The position numbers and the translations under genes were made by a program. Below the pieces are notes generated by a model. The model did not search any database. It was not told where the DNA came from and saw only the letters and a program-made list of their open reading frames with translations. Of a DNA stretch of 43,631 nucleotides, positions 1 to 8,061 are shown one piece after another. The stretch spans positions 1 through 43,631 of the forward strand of contig MVRS01000235.1 of assembly GCA_002067975.1 (NCBI GenBank). Direction: 5' to 3'. How positions within the stretch are numbered: the stretch's first letter is position 1; the number at the start of each line of letters is the position of its first letter. This stretch comes from Syntrophorhabdus sp. PtaU1.Bin058. GTDB lineage: Bacteria; Desulfobacterota; Syntrophorhabdia; Syntrophorhabdales; Syntrophorhabdaceae.

Positions 1-22
1 AGCTGAAGTCCAGGATTAGGCC

Positions 23-451
23 ATGCTGAGAAAAAAGATCGATAAGATCATCGAACTGAAGGAGACGATGATACGGGGTAAAGAGAGGGAGATCGAGGAT
101 GCCGCCCTTGAAGTGAAGAAAATTGTTCTCAATATACACATGACTGAGGAGACCATCCATAAAAGCCACAATAATCTGGGCGCTGCGTTGATAACAGGGA
201 GTGATTTTTCCGTTCTGAAGGATTACCTCAGTTACTTGGAAAGCAGGAAGGATGCCTTGATGGGGGAGAAGAAAGACAAGGAGAAGAAGATCGAAAGTTT
301 AAGGTCGCAGCTTTTTGAATTGGCAAAGGAGAAAAAGATGTTTGAGAAACTGAAATCAAAGATGGCGGCAAGCCTTAAAAAATCCATCAACAGAAGGCAG
401 CAGAAACTTCTTGATGACATTGCCCTGAGGATCGATACCCGGCTTCATTAG
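23..451 (+). CDS. fliJ: FliJ-like flagellar export chaperone
   Basis: Small, highly charged, almost wholly helical protein of 142 residues, rich in Lys and Glu, predicted as a long coiled coil. FliJ is the central stalk-like coiled coil of the FliH-FliI ATPase of the flagellar type III export apparatus, in the cytoplasm under the gate. Sequence identity to FliJ is always low, so the call rests on length (usual 140-150), coiled-coil composition and position directly before fliK and flgD. The few bases upstream (a possible stop TAG at 17-19) would be the tail of the preceding gene, expected to be fliI. No strong ribosome site is visible; AGG lies a few bases before the ATG. Confidence 0.8.
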   Translation: MLRKKIDKIIELKETMIRGKEREIEDAALEVKKIVLNIHMTEETIHKSHNNLGAALITGSDFSVLKDYLSYLESRKDALMGEKKDKEKKIESLRSQLFELAKEKKMFEKLKSKMAASLKKSINRRQQKLLDDIALRIDTRLH

Positions 452-459
452 TTTGTATT

Positions 460-494
460 GGGAAATATTTTCCCCACCGGGAAATGTTTTCCCC
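460..494. repeat. Tandem pair of 16-bp near-palindromes between fliJ and fliK
   Basis: Two copies (460-475 and 479-494, 19-bp period) of a sequence of the form GGGAAAT-A/G-TTTTCCCC, each almost its own reverse complement. They differ at one base. A third, 13-bp version GGAAATATTTTCC occurs at 23569-23581, also in a gap after a stop codon. No T-run follows, so these are not ordinary terminators. They may be operator-like sites or a small repeat family; function is not known. Confidence 0.6.
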
Positions 495-613
495 GGTCCT
501 TCCCTGAAAACAAGCAAACCAAATTCGTAACACATCGATATTATTGAATGACGTAATATGGCATGGATTTTGTTTTATCATGTGTCATGGACCTTCTCAT
601 AAATTGCCTATTC

Positions 614-2077
614 ATGAACACAACAAGGCCTTCACAGGACTGTTTGCTGCCGGAACAGTTTGCCAACGGCCAGGCGATCCCGCAGGATTTTCTGGGGATC
701 CTGCTTGATAAATTGTCCGGGAAGGACAAGACCTTTCTCGTGAACCTGGAGGAACTTGGGGGAGAACAGCAGGGGCAGGAGACACAACAGAACGATGAAC
801 CTTCGGGCGGCATGGACGACAAAAAGGACCTCCTCTCGTTATTGCAGGCGTGGTCCCTCTTGGATCAATTGAACACCGGCCAACCTCCTGTACAGAATGA
901 CGCTGATGAGAAAGGGGAAGCCGCCGGCGATCCTGTCGAGGCCGGTCCGTTAAAGATCGTGGAAGACGCTGCCATGACAGGTACAGGGGCCAGGATCCCT
1001 TTTTCCGACCGGACAGATGATCTTATCGTTGCAGAAGACTACATGGCCGCAAAGGACGATGCAACCGTGAAGGACGATGCAACCGCAAAGGACGATGCAA
1101 CCGCAAAGGATGACCTGCCGGATAGCCTTCCGGACACGATAGATGGGTCTGTTCAGATGTTCCAGGCAGTGCTGACCGACAAAAACCAGTTCCTGCCCGC
1201 ACAGGATAACGTGACTGTAAATAAGAAAGAGGATACGGAAAACCGCGAAGAAATCCCGATAAAGCCTGTTTTTTACAGACACAGGGAAGACCATCCGTTG
1301 AAGGCCTCCATGTCCGCAGCGGTCGCGGAAGACAAACAGGTGCCGGTCAATGGGGACGAAAAGGAAAAGGGGTCCGGCGGGAACGGGGATTACCGGATAC
1401 TCTTTCAAAAAAGGGACGTTGAGATATCGGATCAAAAGACCCGGCCCGTAAAGGCGATTGTCCCTGACGAGCCTTTTTTGACAACACGCAATACTGAAGA
1501 CGATGGAAAGACGCCGCAACTGACAATAAAAAAGCCGGCAGCGGCGGCCGTTCACGACGGCGCATCGGAAAAGGTCGAAGCGATACCGGAAGATGACCGG
1601 GAGGCAGCAATGCTGAAGAACGATTCGAGCCTTTTTCAACAGGGTGACCATTTGAAGGCAGAGGTGCTCCACGGCAAAGACGGGGCAAGGGCGTATGACA
1701 AGACGGCCTTCGGGTCTATTATCACAGACAGGGTGGAACAGGTTGTGGAACAGTATGCGAATAAAAATTCGTCAAGCGACATGGTGGTAAGGCTGAAGAT
1801 AGATGGAAAGGAGACAATCCTGGTGGGACTGAAAGACGAAGGCCAGAAGATCTCCGTACAGATCAAGACAGGCAGCGAAGGGATCATGAACTTTATCCAG
1901 TCGCAGAAAGATGCCATTACAAGAAGTCTTGAGGGTAAAAACATATATGCAACGATTATGGTTGATATAAACGACCAGAGAGGATTTGAGAGGAACAACC
2001 GGGACAACGGGAAGGAAGAGAATGCCAGGGATGAAGAACAGGAAGAGTTCGGCGCTTATTTAAACGCCATGGCGTAA
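614..2077 (+). CDS. fliK: Flagellar hook-length control protein FliK
   Basis: About 487 residues. The long N-terminal part is low-complexity, Asp/Lys/Glu-rich and poorly conserved, as in the ruler region of FliK. The last ~110 residues look like the FliK C-terminal (Flg_hook) domain: VVRLKIDGKETILVGLKDEG, then a helix before an acidic tail. FliK is a secreted ruler that makes FlhB switch from hook to filament export. It sits directly before flgD and flgE. Start is uncertain: in-frame ATGs at 563, 587 and 614 all lack a clear ribosome site. I prefer 614 because the extra residues from 563 are hydrophobic and Cys-rich, unlike a FliK N-terminus. An 18-bp tandem repeat lies inside the gene. Confidence 0.85.
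   Translation: MNTTRPSQDCLLPEQFANGQAIPQDFLGILLDKLSGKDKTFLVNLEELGGEQQGQETQQNDEPSGGMDDKKDLLSLLQAWSLLDQLNTGQPPVQNDADEKGEAAGDPVEAGPLKIVEDAAMTGTGARIPFSDRTDDLIVAEDYMAAKDDATVKDDATAKDDATAKDDLPDSLPDTIDGSVQMFQAVLTDKNQFLPAQDNVTVNKKEDTENREEIPIKPVFYRHREDHPLKASMSAAVAEDKQVPVNGDEKEKGSGGNGDYRILFQKRDVEISDQKTRPVKAIVPDEPFLTTRNTEDDGKTPQLTIKKPAAAAVHDGASEKVEAIPEDDREAAMLKNDSSLFQQGDHLKAEVLHGKDGARAYDKTAFGSIITDRVEQVVEQYANKNSSSDMVVRLKIDGKETILVGLKDEGQKISVQIKTGSEGIMNFIQSQKDAITRSLEGKNIYATIMVDINDQRGFERNNRDNGKEENARDEEQEEFGAYLNAMA
1052..1114 (+). repeat. 18-bp coding tandem repeat in fliK
   Basis: About 3.5 copies of an 18-bp unit (AAGGACGAT then GCAACCGCA) encode the six-residue repeat KDDATA/V. The in-frame unit lies in the flexible ruler region, where copy-number change would alter protein length without a frameshift. 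Confidence 0.85.
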
Positions 2078-2086
2078 GGAGGTATT

Positions 2087-2710
2087 ATGGCTATAACGAA
2101 TGTAACGGATTATACCCAGACGACAAGCACAACGGACAGCACAACCACATCATCAAGCATCAGCATGAGCAAGGAAGATTTTTTGAAGATACTCATCGAG
2201 CAGATCAAATACCAGGATCCCTTGGAACCGACGGAGCCCCAGGAGTTTCTTACCCAGCTTTCACAGCTTACCCAGGTGGAACAGTTGCAGAATATCGCAG
2301 ACAGTCTTGATTCAATGAAAGAGGCAAGCGAGCAGGGGAACATTGCCCAGTGGCTTTCGGTGATAGGCAAAAAGGTCGGTGTAGACGATATTTTGCTGTC
2401 CAGCGGTGACGAGGTTGTCCTGGTGCCGTCCGACGATTACGATACGGTGAAGCTGGTCCTGAAGAATACAAATGACGGGAATATCACGGAGGTCAATTTT
2501 ACGAAGGGTGACAGCCTGACATATACCTATCAGGGGACTGATGACGTACTTATTGCGGCAACGGCCGTAAAGGATGACACAACGGTCAGTTGCGGAATAA
2601 CCACCTTCAGGACCATTAAAGGCGTCGTCGCATCAGACAGCGGATATCAGGTAGTCGCAAACAACGGGGACCTTTATCCCGTAAGTGCTATAACGCAAAT
2701 AATGAACTAA
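2087..2710 (+). CDS. flgD: Flagellar hook capping/assembly scaffold FlgD
   Basis: 207 residues, normal for FlgD. FlgD forms the temporary cap under which FlgE subunits assemble into the hook; it is exported and later discarded. The N-terminal signature is clear: MSKEDFLKILIEQIKYQDPL, then a Gln/Leu-rich helix TQLSQLTQVEQLQN. The C-terminal half is beta-rich with the usual Tudor/FnIII-like region, ending in YPVSAITQIMN. The start is fixed by AAGGAGG a few bases before the ATG, 9 bp after the fliK stop, so it is translated with fliK and flgE in one operon. Confidence 0.95.
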   Translation: MAITNVTDYTQTTSTTDSTTTSSSISMSKEDFLKILIEQIKYQDPLEPTEPQEFLTQLSQLTQVEQLQNIADSLDSMKEASEQGNIAQWLSVIGKKVGVDDILLSSGDEVVLVPSDDYDTVKLVLKNTNDGNITEVNFTKGDSLTYTYQGTDDVLIAATAVKDDTTVSCGITTFRTIKGVVASDSGYQVVANNGDLYPVSAITQIMN

Positions 2711-2722
2711 GAGGAGGATTTT

Positions 2723-4588
2723 ATGTTAAGTTCCTTTTTTTCAGGAATAAGCGGGTTGCTCGCCAACAGCCATTCGATTAACGTCGTCGGTAACAACATC
2801 GCAAACGTTAACACGGTTGGATTTAAGGGAAGCAGGGCAACCTTTGAGGATGTCCTTTACCAGTCCATCTTCGGGTCTTCCGGGTCAAGCCAGGTCGGCA
2901 GGGGTACTGCGCTGAGCTCTGTGGATACCAGTTTTTCTCAGGGATCATTTGAAAGTACCAGTGAATCGACGGACCTCGCGATAGGCGGGGAGGGATTTTT
3001 TATCGTAAAATCTCCCGATAACAACACGAGTTATTATACGCGTGCAGGACAGTTCAGGTTCGATAAGGACGGCAATCTCATCAACCCGTCCGGTTACAAG
3101 CTCCAGGGGAGGGAGATCGACAGGACAACGAACGCGCCGTTCGGTGTCGATTCCGATATAGTGATATCTCCTGCGCCGAGCGAGCCGAGGGCAACGGAAT
3201 TTATCGGTATTTCTGCCAACCTCCAATCGAACGCAGACTGGAAAGGGTCAATCGGCAACAGGACCACAACGGCGGGCACCGGGAATATTATCGATATCGA
3301 AGGGAGCGAAGGGAGATACGCGAGGGCAGGCAACTATACGTCGGTGATCACTACCCGGACAGCGGACCTCACAGGGACGGGGACATTTTCCGATTGCACG
3401 GGGACGCTCACGATAAACGGCGTCGATGTCACGCTGGCTGCCGATGACTTGGCGGGGGTTGTCGCCGCCATCAACGCCGCTGCCGGTCTTAATGTAACGG
3501 CAAGCGCTGCGGGAGGAGAGCTCAGGCTGACCGCGGACAGCGCCGGCGTAGATATCGTTGTGGATGATTCACAGGTTACGACGGGCAGCATCGGCTGGAC
3601 CACGGATGACAAGGCGAGCACAGACCTCTACGGCGCCCACATGGACCTTACCGTTGACCAGATGCTCGACGGCGTCTCTCAGGGAACGACAACCTTCGGT
3701 GAAAACATCTCCGCTACAGGCACAACGCTGACGGACTGGGAAGGCTGCGGGCTGAATATTACATATAACACCGTCACCGCAGGAGGGACGCAGACGTTTG
3801 CCGTTAATGGTTTTGAGGAACAATACGAGAGCGCAACGGTAAACCCGTCGGCCTCATCGAACTATTCCACGTCTATCACCGTCTATGACTCCCTCGGCCA
3901 GTCGCATGTGGTAACGGTCTACTTCAGAAAATCACACGAGACGGAAACACCGACCCAGACAAGCGTGTGGGAATGGCACGCATACCTGAGCGCCGATGAC
4001 GCGGCAAGCGGCGTGGAAGGGTCCGTGCAGTCCGGGTACCTGACATTCGGGAACAACGGTACGCTGATCAGCGGCGGGAACCCGATAAGTGTCTCCTTTG
4101 ATTTTTCGCAGAACGCCCAGCCGGCCCAGGTCATCGATATCGTATTCGGCGCAGACTCCGGCGGCGGTACCACAACCCAGTATCCTATTGCCTCGACAAC
4201 GAACTTCCAGACGCAGGACGGCTATCCCCCGGGCGTCCTGATGAACGTTACCGTAAGTGCGGAAGGTGTAATATCGGGTCACTACTCGAACGGCCAGATA
4301 CTCGACCTCTACCAGATAACCCTTGCCAATTTCAACAATCCCTGGGGATTAAGAAAGGAGGGGAGCAACCTCTATTCCGAGACCCTTGAATCAGGAGTGG
4401 CCTATACAAATGCCCCGGGCGAGGGAGGGCTGGGGAAGATCAATCCCAACTCACTGGAACAGTCGAACGTTGACCTTGCTACAGAATTTGTCAAGATGAT
4501 CATAGCGCAGAGAGGGTTCCAGGCGAATTCGAGGGTCATAACGACAACGGATGATATCCTTGCGGAGCTTATGAATCTCAAGAGGTAA
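2723..4588 (+). CDS. flgE: Flagellar hook protein FlgE
   Basis: 621 residues, against about 400 in enteric bacteria. FlgE polymerises into the hook joining rod and filament. The N-terminal rod-type signature ([21 protein letters not shown]) and the C-terminal helix (SNVDLATEFVKMIIAQRGFQANSRVITTTDDIL) are both present. The extra length is in the surface-exposed middle; around residues 215-290 it contains a flagellin-IN-like segment (TLTINGVDVTLAADD...AINAAAGLNV) also seen in some flagellins and HAPs. Strong ribosome site GAGGAGG. It is the last gene of its operon: a terminator follows within 25 bp. Large hook inserts are common in Desulfobacterota and may be glycosylated, but that is inference here. 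Confidence 0.95.
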   Translation: MLSSFFSGISGLLANSHSINVVGNNIANVNTVGFKGSRATFEDVLYQSIFGSSGSSQVGRGTALSSVDTSFSQGSFESTSESTDLAIGGEGFFIVKSPDNNTSYYTRAGQFRFDKDGNLINPSGYKLQGREIDRTTNAPFGVDSDIVISPAPSEPRATEFIGISANLQSNADWKGSIGNRTTTAGTGNIIDIEGSEGRYARAGNYTSVITTRTADLTGTGTFSDCTGTLTINGVDVTLAADDLAGVVAAINAAAGLNVTASAAGGELRLTADSAGVDIVVDDSQVTTGSIGWTTDDKASTDLYGAHMDLTVDQMLDGVSQGTTTFGENISATGTTLTDWEGCGLNITYNTVTAGGTQTFAVNGFEEQYESATVNPSASSNYSTSITVYDSLGQSHVVTVYFRKSHETETPTQTSVWEWHAYLSADDAASGVEGSVQSGYLTFGNNGTLISGGNPISVSFDFSQNAQPAQVIDIVFGADSGGGTTTQYPIASTTNFQTQDGYPPGVLMNVTVSAEGVISGHYSNGQILDLYQITLANFNNPWGLRKEGSNLYSETLESGVAYTNAPGEGGLGKINPNSLEQSNVDLATEFVKMIIAQRGFQANSRVITTTDDILAELMNLKR

Positions 4589-4608
4589 CAGTTTTCGCTA
4601 TGTCCTGA

Positions 4609-4636
4609 GGGGCTCGCACAGGAGCCCCTTTTTATT
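4609..4636 (+). terminator. Rho-independent terminator after flgE
   Basis: Perfect 7-bp stem GGGGCTC (4609-4615) / GAGCCCC (4622-4628), 6-nt loop, then a T-rich tract. It begins 21 bp after the flgE stop and ends the fliJ-fliK-flgD-flgE unit. From here to 4804 I see no gene or clear signal. Confidence 0.92.
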
Positions 4637-4804
4637 GTCAATTCGATGACGATCATGTGTCATCTATTGATACTATGAAGTGCATATGATAGCCCGTCTT
4701 CCCCTTCAACGGCTGCCGGATATGCGCGACCCGGTTTGTCCTTTCCTCCCATACAAGCTCAACACGCTGAAATAGTTGACTTATCTTTTTCACAGAATTT
4801 TTTA

Positions 4805-4835
4805 ACTATTCACTATCCACTATTCACTATCCACT
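4805..4835. repeat. Heptanucleotide tandem array upstream of fliL promoter
   Basis: Four exact 7-bp steps alternating ACTATTC and ACTATCC, plus ACT. It ends 9 bp before the sigma54 -24 element. The same word family (ACTATTC/ACTATCG) occurs at 32877-32904 and, inverted, at 36582-36641. Confidence 0.9.
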
Positions 4836-4844
4836 GTTTTTAAA

Positions 4845-4860
4845 TGGCACACTTATTGCT
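4845..4860 (+). promoter_or_regulatory. Sigma54 (RpoN) promoter of the fliL-fliA operon
   Basis: TGGCAC, 5 bp, TTGCT: a full match to the sigma54 -24/-12 consensus, with GG at 4846-4847 and GC at 4858-4859. Counting 12 bases from the GC places the transcript start near 4871. This rules out the ATG at 4870 as the fliL start and supports the ATG at 4888. An enhancer-binding regulator (FlrC/FleQ type) is expected but is not in the window. Confidence 0.92.
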
Positions 4861-4887
4861 TTTTCATCGATGACGGAGGAGCGAGCT

Positions 4888-5451
4888 ATGGACGAAGAAC
4901 AGAAGGAACAGAAGGCCGGGGAAAATGCAGAGGAGAAACCGGAGAAGAAAAGGAAGACAGAAGGAAAACCGAAGAAGAAGGGAAAGGCGAAGCTGATATT
5001 TTTCATCCTTATACTGATCCTCTGCGGGTCGGTAGCCGGCGGCTATTTTCTTTATGGCGACATGATCATGAAGAAATATTCCGGCGGGCACAAGGAGAGA
5101 CAGGCAGAGGCGCAAAAAGAGGGGGAAGACAAGAAGAAAAAGGATGGCGTAGGACCTATACTGGCGCTGGAGCCCTTCGTTTTCAACCTTTCGGGGAACT
5201 CTGCCAAGTTCGCGAGGATATCCCTGGGGATAGAATTACAGGACCCGAAGATCATGGAAGAGGCGAAAAAGATGGTCCCGGCGATCCGGGATAAGGCATT
5301 ATCGGTCCTCGGTACAAAGGTGCCTGAGGTGCTTATGGATGTAAACCAGAGAGACGAGATCAAGAAAGAGATCTACAACAGTCTGAAAGAACTTTTTAAA
5401 AACAGCGAAGAGATCAGGTCCGTCTATATAACGGATATCATAATCCAGTAG
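4888..5451 (+). CDS. fliL: Flagellar basal body-associated protein FliL
   Basis: 187 residues from the ATG at 4888. A Lys/Glu-rich cytoplasmic N-terminus precedes one membrane helix (LIFFILILILCGSVAGGYFL). A periplasmic domain with the FliL pattern follows (LEPFVFNLSG...ARISLGIEL...VPAIRDKALSVL), ending in VYITDIIIQ. FliL forms rings around the stator units and supports torque. The start at 4888 is preferred over the in-frame ATG at 4870, because GGAGGAG lies 7 bases before 4888 and the sigma54 transcript should start near 4871. It is the first gene of the export-gate operon. Confidence 0.93.
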   Translation: MDEEQKEQKAGENAEEKPEKKRKTEGKPKKKGKAKLIFFILILILCGSVAGGYFLYGDMIMKKYSGGHKERQAEAQKEGEDKKKKDGVGPILALEPFVFNLSGNSAKFARISLGIELQDPKIMEEAKKMVPAIRDKALSVLGTKVPEVLMDVNQRDEIKKEIYNSLKELFKNSEEIRSVYITDIIIQ

Positions 5452-5459
5452 GAGCTTGT

Positions 5460-6434
5460 ATGGAACAGGTACTCTCTCAGGAAGAAATAGATGCGCTGCT
5501 TCATGGGATATCCGAAGGGGAGATAGAGACCCAGAAGGTTGAAGCACCGGAGGAGCATAAGGAGGCAAAGTCCTTCGATTATATCAGGTATACGAGAGGG
5601 AAGAAGGAAAGACTCCCGGCGCTGGATTTTATCTATGACAGGTTCTCCAAATCATTCAGGTCGGCGCTCTCGCTTTTTATGGAGAAAGAGGTTGAGGTCG
5701 ATCTCCAGCCGATCCAGTACGTAGGTTATGAGGATTTTATCAAGACCCTGCCGCTGCCCACGAATATGAATATCGTAGTTACGGAAAACCTGAAGGGTTT
5801 TTACATAGTGATCTTTGACGCAAAGATGATCTTTTCAGTGCTTGAAACCATTTTCGGCAGCACGAATATCTCTGTCCCGAAGATAGTGGGCAGGGAATTT
5901 ACGAAGATCGAGTTCAATGTCATTAAAAAATTGATCGAACTGGTCTCCGCCGAGATGGAGAAGGCGTGGGCGCCCGTTTATGAGATCAGATGCAAGTATT
6001 CCAGGTCGGAGATAAACCCCAACTACATAACGATGGTGGCGCCGGAAGAAACGGTGGGGATAACCGAATTCAATATTGAGATAGGCGATCTGACGAGCTG
6101 GGTGAAGATATGCATGCCCTACGGGATACTGGAACCCATCAAGGGTTATCTCATGACAACACCGTCGAGGGAAGACATGGAGATGAGGGAGAAATGGTTC
6201 GGGAAACTAAAGGCAAGTGTTCTCGATGTCCCCATCGACGTGAGGGCGGTGCTTGGAAAGAAAAAGATGCCTCTGGAAGAATTTCTTAACCTATCGGATG
6301 GGAACGTGATCGTCGTGGACAGGTACATAAGCGATCCGGTGGACATCGAGATCCAGCAGAATGTCAAGTTCAGAGGTAAAATGGGGACCTTCAAGGGGAA
6401 CAAGGCAATAAGGGTGGAGGAATCCGTCAACTAA
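5460..6434 (+). CDS. fliM: Flagellar motor switch protein FliM
   Basis: 324 residues, usual length. The N-terminal CheY-P-binding motif LSQEEIDALL is at residues 5-14. The middle domain (CheC-like fold) and the C-terminal SpoA domain (PIDVRAVLGKKKMPLEEFLNL) are present. FliM is the C-ring subunit that receives phosphorylated CheY and, with FliG and FliN, sets rotation direction. It starts 8 bp after the fliL stop and is followed 9 bp later by fliN, whose product shares the SpoA fold. Confidence 0.97.
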   Translation: MEQVLSQEEIDALLHGISEGEIETQKVEAPEEHKEAKSFDYIRYTRGKKERLPALDFIYDRFSKSFRSALSLFMEKEVEVDLQPIQYVGYEDFIKTLPLPTNMNIVVTENLKGFYIVIFDAKMIFSVLETIFGSTNISVPKIVGREFTKIEFNVIKKLIELVSAEMEKAWAPVYEIRCKYSRSEINPNYITMVAPEETVGITEFNIEIGDLTSWVKICMPYGILEPIKGYLMTTPSREDMEMREKWFGKLKASVLDVPIDVRAVLGKKKMPLEEFLNLSDGNVIVVDRYISDPVDIEIQQNVKFRGKMGTFKGNKAIRVEESVN

Positions 6435-6443
6435 GGAGGCACA

Positions 6444-6755
6444 ATGGAAGAATTTGTGGGAGAGAATCAAAACCTTGCCGCGCCAAAGAAATTCGAGATC
6501 GATATCAGCAATCTTCTGGATATCTCCATTGAGATGTCCGTTGAGATAGGCAGGACAAAGATGCCTATCGGGGAGCTCCTGGCCCTCTCCAAGGGGTCGA
6601 TAATCGAGCTCAACAGGATTGCCGGAGACCTTGTCGACATATATGTAAACGAAAAGCTGCTGGGCAAAGGGGAGATCGTTGTCGTCAACGAACGGCTTGG
6701 CGTGAGGATCATCGAGATAGTCACACCGAAGGAAAGGGTCCGGGAGCTGGGATGA
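6444..6755 (+). CDS. fliN: Flagellar motor switch protein FliN
   Basis: 103 residues forming a single SpoA domain: LLDISIEMSVEIGRTKMPIGELLALSKGSIIEL, then VDIYVNEKLLGKGEIVVVNERLGVRI. FliN makes the base of the C-ring and docks FliH-FliI for export. The short form lacks the long N-terminal extension of some FliN/FliY proteins, so it has no CheC-type phosphatase region. Ribosome site AAGGAGG at 6435-6441. The stop overlaps the fliO start (ATGA), indicating coupled translation. Confidence 0.97.
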   Translation: MEEFVGENQNLAAPKKFEIDISNLLDISIEMSVEIGRTKMPIGELLALSKGSIIELNRIAGDLVDIYVNEKLLGKGEIVVVNERLGVRIIEIVTPKERVRELG

Positions 6756-7027
6756 TCGATGCGTATGTAAGCATTGTTAAGGTAATCCTGGTACTCATCG
6801 GTATCGTAGCCGCCCTGTTTGTGGTGAAGAGGTATGCAGGAAAATTTCAGGTGGGTCTCCATCCGAAGGATCCCCGGTATTCCCTCAAAAAGGTCGATAC
6901 CATGTACCTCGGTTACAAAAAATTTATCTCCGTTGTTGAGATCGGGGACTCCGTGCTTGTTATAGGCGCAGGAGACAAGGAGATGTCGCTCCTCGCACAA
7001 TGGAAAAAAGAAGGTCAGCAGTCATGA
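6752..7027 (+). CDS. fliO: Flagellar export protein FliO
   Basis: 91 residues. One N-terminal membrane helix (VSIVKVILVLIGIVAALFVVKRY) is followed by a small cytoplasmic domain with the usual pattern KKVDTMYLGYKKFISVVEIGD. FliO is the small membrane factor that helps FliP form the export gate. It is poorly conserved, so the call leans on the position between fliN and fliP and on topology. It overlaps both neighbours by 4 bp (ATGA). Confidence 0.9.
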   Translation: MIDAYVSIVKVILVLIGIVAALFVVKRYAGKFQVGLHPKDPRYSLKKVDTMYLGYKKFISVVEIGDSVLVIGAGDKEMSLLAQWKKEGQQS

Positions 7028-7782
7028 GATATGTCCTCGCAGGTCTTCTCATCGTCTCGATATGCCTTGTTCCGTGCCTTGTCCATGCTGCAACGGGCCA
7101 GGAGAAGACCCGGTCGCAGGGTGATATCATCGGTTCCCTTGTGAAAGGCGAAGGCGGGAGCCGCAACCTCATCAATATCGTGATCGTGCTGACCGTCCTT
7201 GCCTTTGCGCCGGCGATCCTCCTGCTCATGAGTTCCTTTACGAGGATCATTATCGTCCTTTCCTTCCTGAGACAGGCGATGGGCATACCGCAACTGCCGC
7301 CGAACCAGGTGATCATCGGGCTTTCCCTGTTCCTGACGTTTTTTATCATGGCCCCGACATACGAAAGGGTCAATGCCAATGCCTTCTCGCCTTACATGAA
7401 CAACAGGATCGGCTACGACGAGTTCGTGAGCAAGGCATCGAAGGAGATGGGTTCTTTCATGCTGAAGTTCACAAAGGAGAAGGACCTCGCGCTTTTTATG
7501 AACGTAGCCGGACTGAAAAGACCCAACAGCGCCGAAGAGGTACCGATACGGGTTATCGTGCCGGCGTTTGCCATCAGCGAACTGAAAAGGGCCTTTCAGA
7601 TCGGGTTCCTTCTGTATATACCGTTTCTCGTGATCGACATGGTGGTTGCAAGCGTCCTCCTGTCTGCAGGCATGATGATGCTACCCCCCATATTTATATC
7701 GCTGCCCTTTAAACTCATGCTTTTTGTCCTTGTAGACGGATGGAACCTGCTCATCGGCTCCATGATAAAAGGTTTCTTTTAG
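7024..7782 (+). CDS. fliP: Flagellar export gate protein FliP
   Basis: 252 residues. The N-terminus is a cleavable signal peptide (VLAGLLIVSICLVPCLVHAA), typical of FliP. Conserved membrane segments follow, with SFTRIIIVLSFLRQAMGIPQLPPNQVIIGL and the C-terminal region PFKLMLFVLVDGWNLL. Five FliP, four FliQ and one FliR form the export pore. The ATG at 7024 is chosen because AGAAGG lies 8 bases upstream and it overlaps the fliO stop as ATGA; the in-frame ATG at 7000 has no ribosome site. Confidence 0.96.
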   Translation: MRYVLAGLLIVSICLVPCLVHAATGQEKTRSQGDIIGSLVKGEGGSRNLINIVIVLTVLAFAPAILLLMSSFTRIIIVLSFLRQAMGIPQLPPNQVIIGLSLFLTFFIMAPTYERVNANAFSPYMNNRIGYDEFVSKASKEMGSFMLKFTKEKDLALFMNVAGLKRPNSAEEVPIRVIVPAFAISELKRAFQIGFLLYIPFLVIDMVVASVLLSAGMMMLPPIFISLPFKLMLFVLVDGWNLLIGSMIKGFF

Positions 7783-7788
7783 GAGGGA

Positions 7789-8061
7789 ATGATGACCCAG
7801 GACCTGATCATACAGATCTTCAGAGACTTTTTAAAGACCTCTCTTTTGTTGATGGCCCCTATGCTGCTTGCGTCGCTTGTGGTCGGATTCCTCGTGAGCA
7901 TCTTCCAGGCGGCAACGCAGATACATGAAATGACCCTGGTCTTTGTCCCCAAGATACTCGTCATTGTCCTCTGCCTGGTCCTGCTGTTCCCCTGGATGAT
8001 GAACTTCATGGTCTCCTATACGATAAACCTTTTTTCAAATATACCGGTTTATGTGAGATAG
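7789..8061 (+). CDS. fliQ: Flagellar export gate protein FliQ
   Basis: 90 residues with two membrane helices, the standard FliQ size and topology. Family motif: LLASLVVGFLVSIFQAATQI. It wraps the FliP5-FliR core of the export gate. Strong AGGAGGG before the ATG; a second ATG follows immediately (residue 2), so either may be used. The fliR start codon follows the stop with no gap. Confidence 0.95.
   Translation: MMTQDLIIQIFRDFLKTSLLLMAPMLLASLVVGFLVSIFQAATQIHEMTLVFVPKILVIVLCLVLLFPWMMNFMVSYTINLFSNIPVYVR

Noticed and set aside
1-19. Last codons of the gene before fliJ (expected fliI)
   Set aside because: A frame ending in TAG at 17-19 is plausible, but six codons cannot identify a gene.
559-574. 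TGGCAT-N5-TTGTT resembling a sigma54 promoter before fliK
   Set aside because: The essential GC of the -12 element is GT here and the site overlaps possible start codons; the two real sigma54 sites in the window are perfect matches.
950-1672. 240-codon minus-strand open frame inside fliK
   Set aside because: Its CGCIVLCGCIVLHGC-type repeats are only the reverse reading of the fliK 18-bp coding repeat; no independent support.
4637-4804. Search for flbD, motA or motB after flgE, where they often sit
   Set aside because: No open frame with motifs is present; the stretch appears non-coding.
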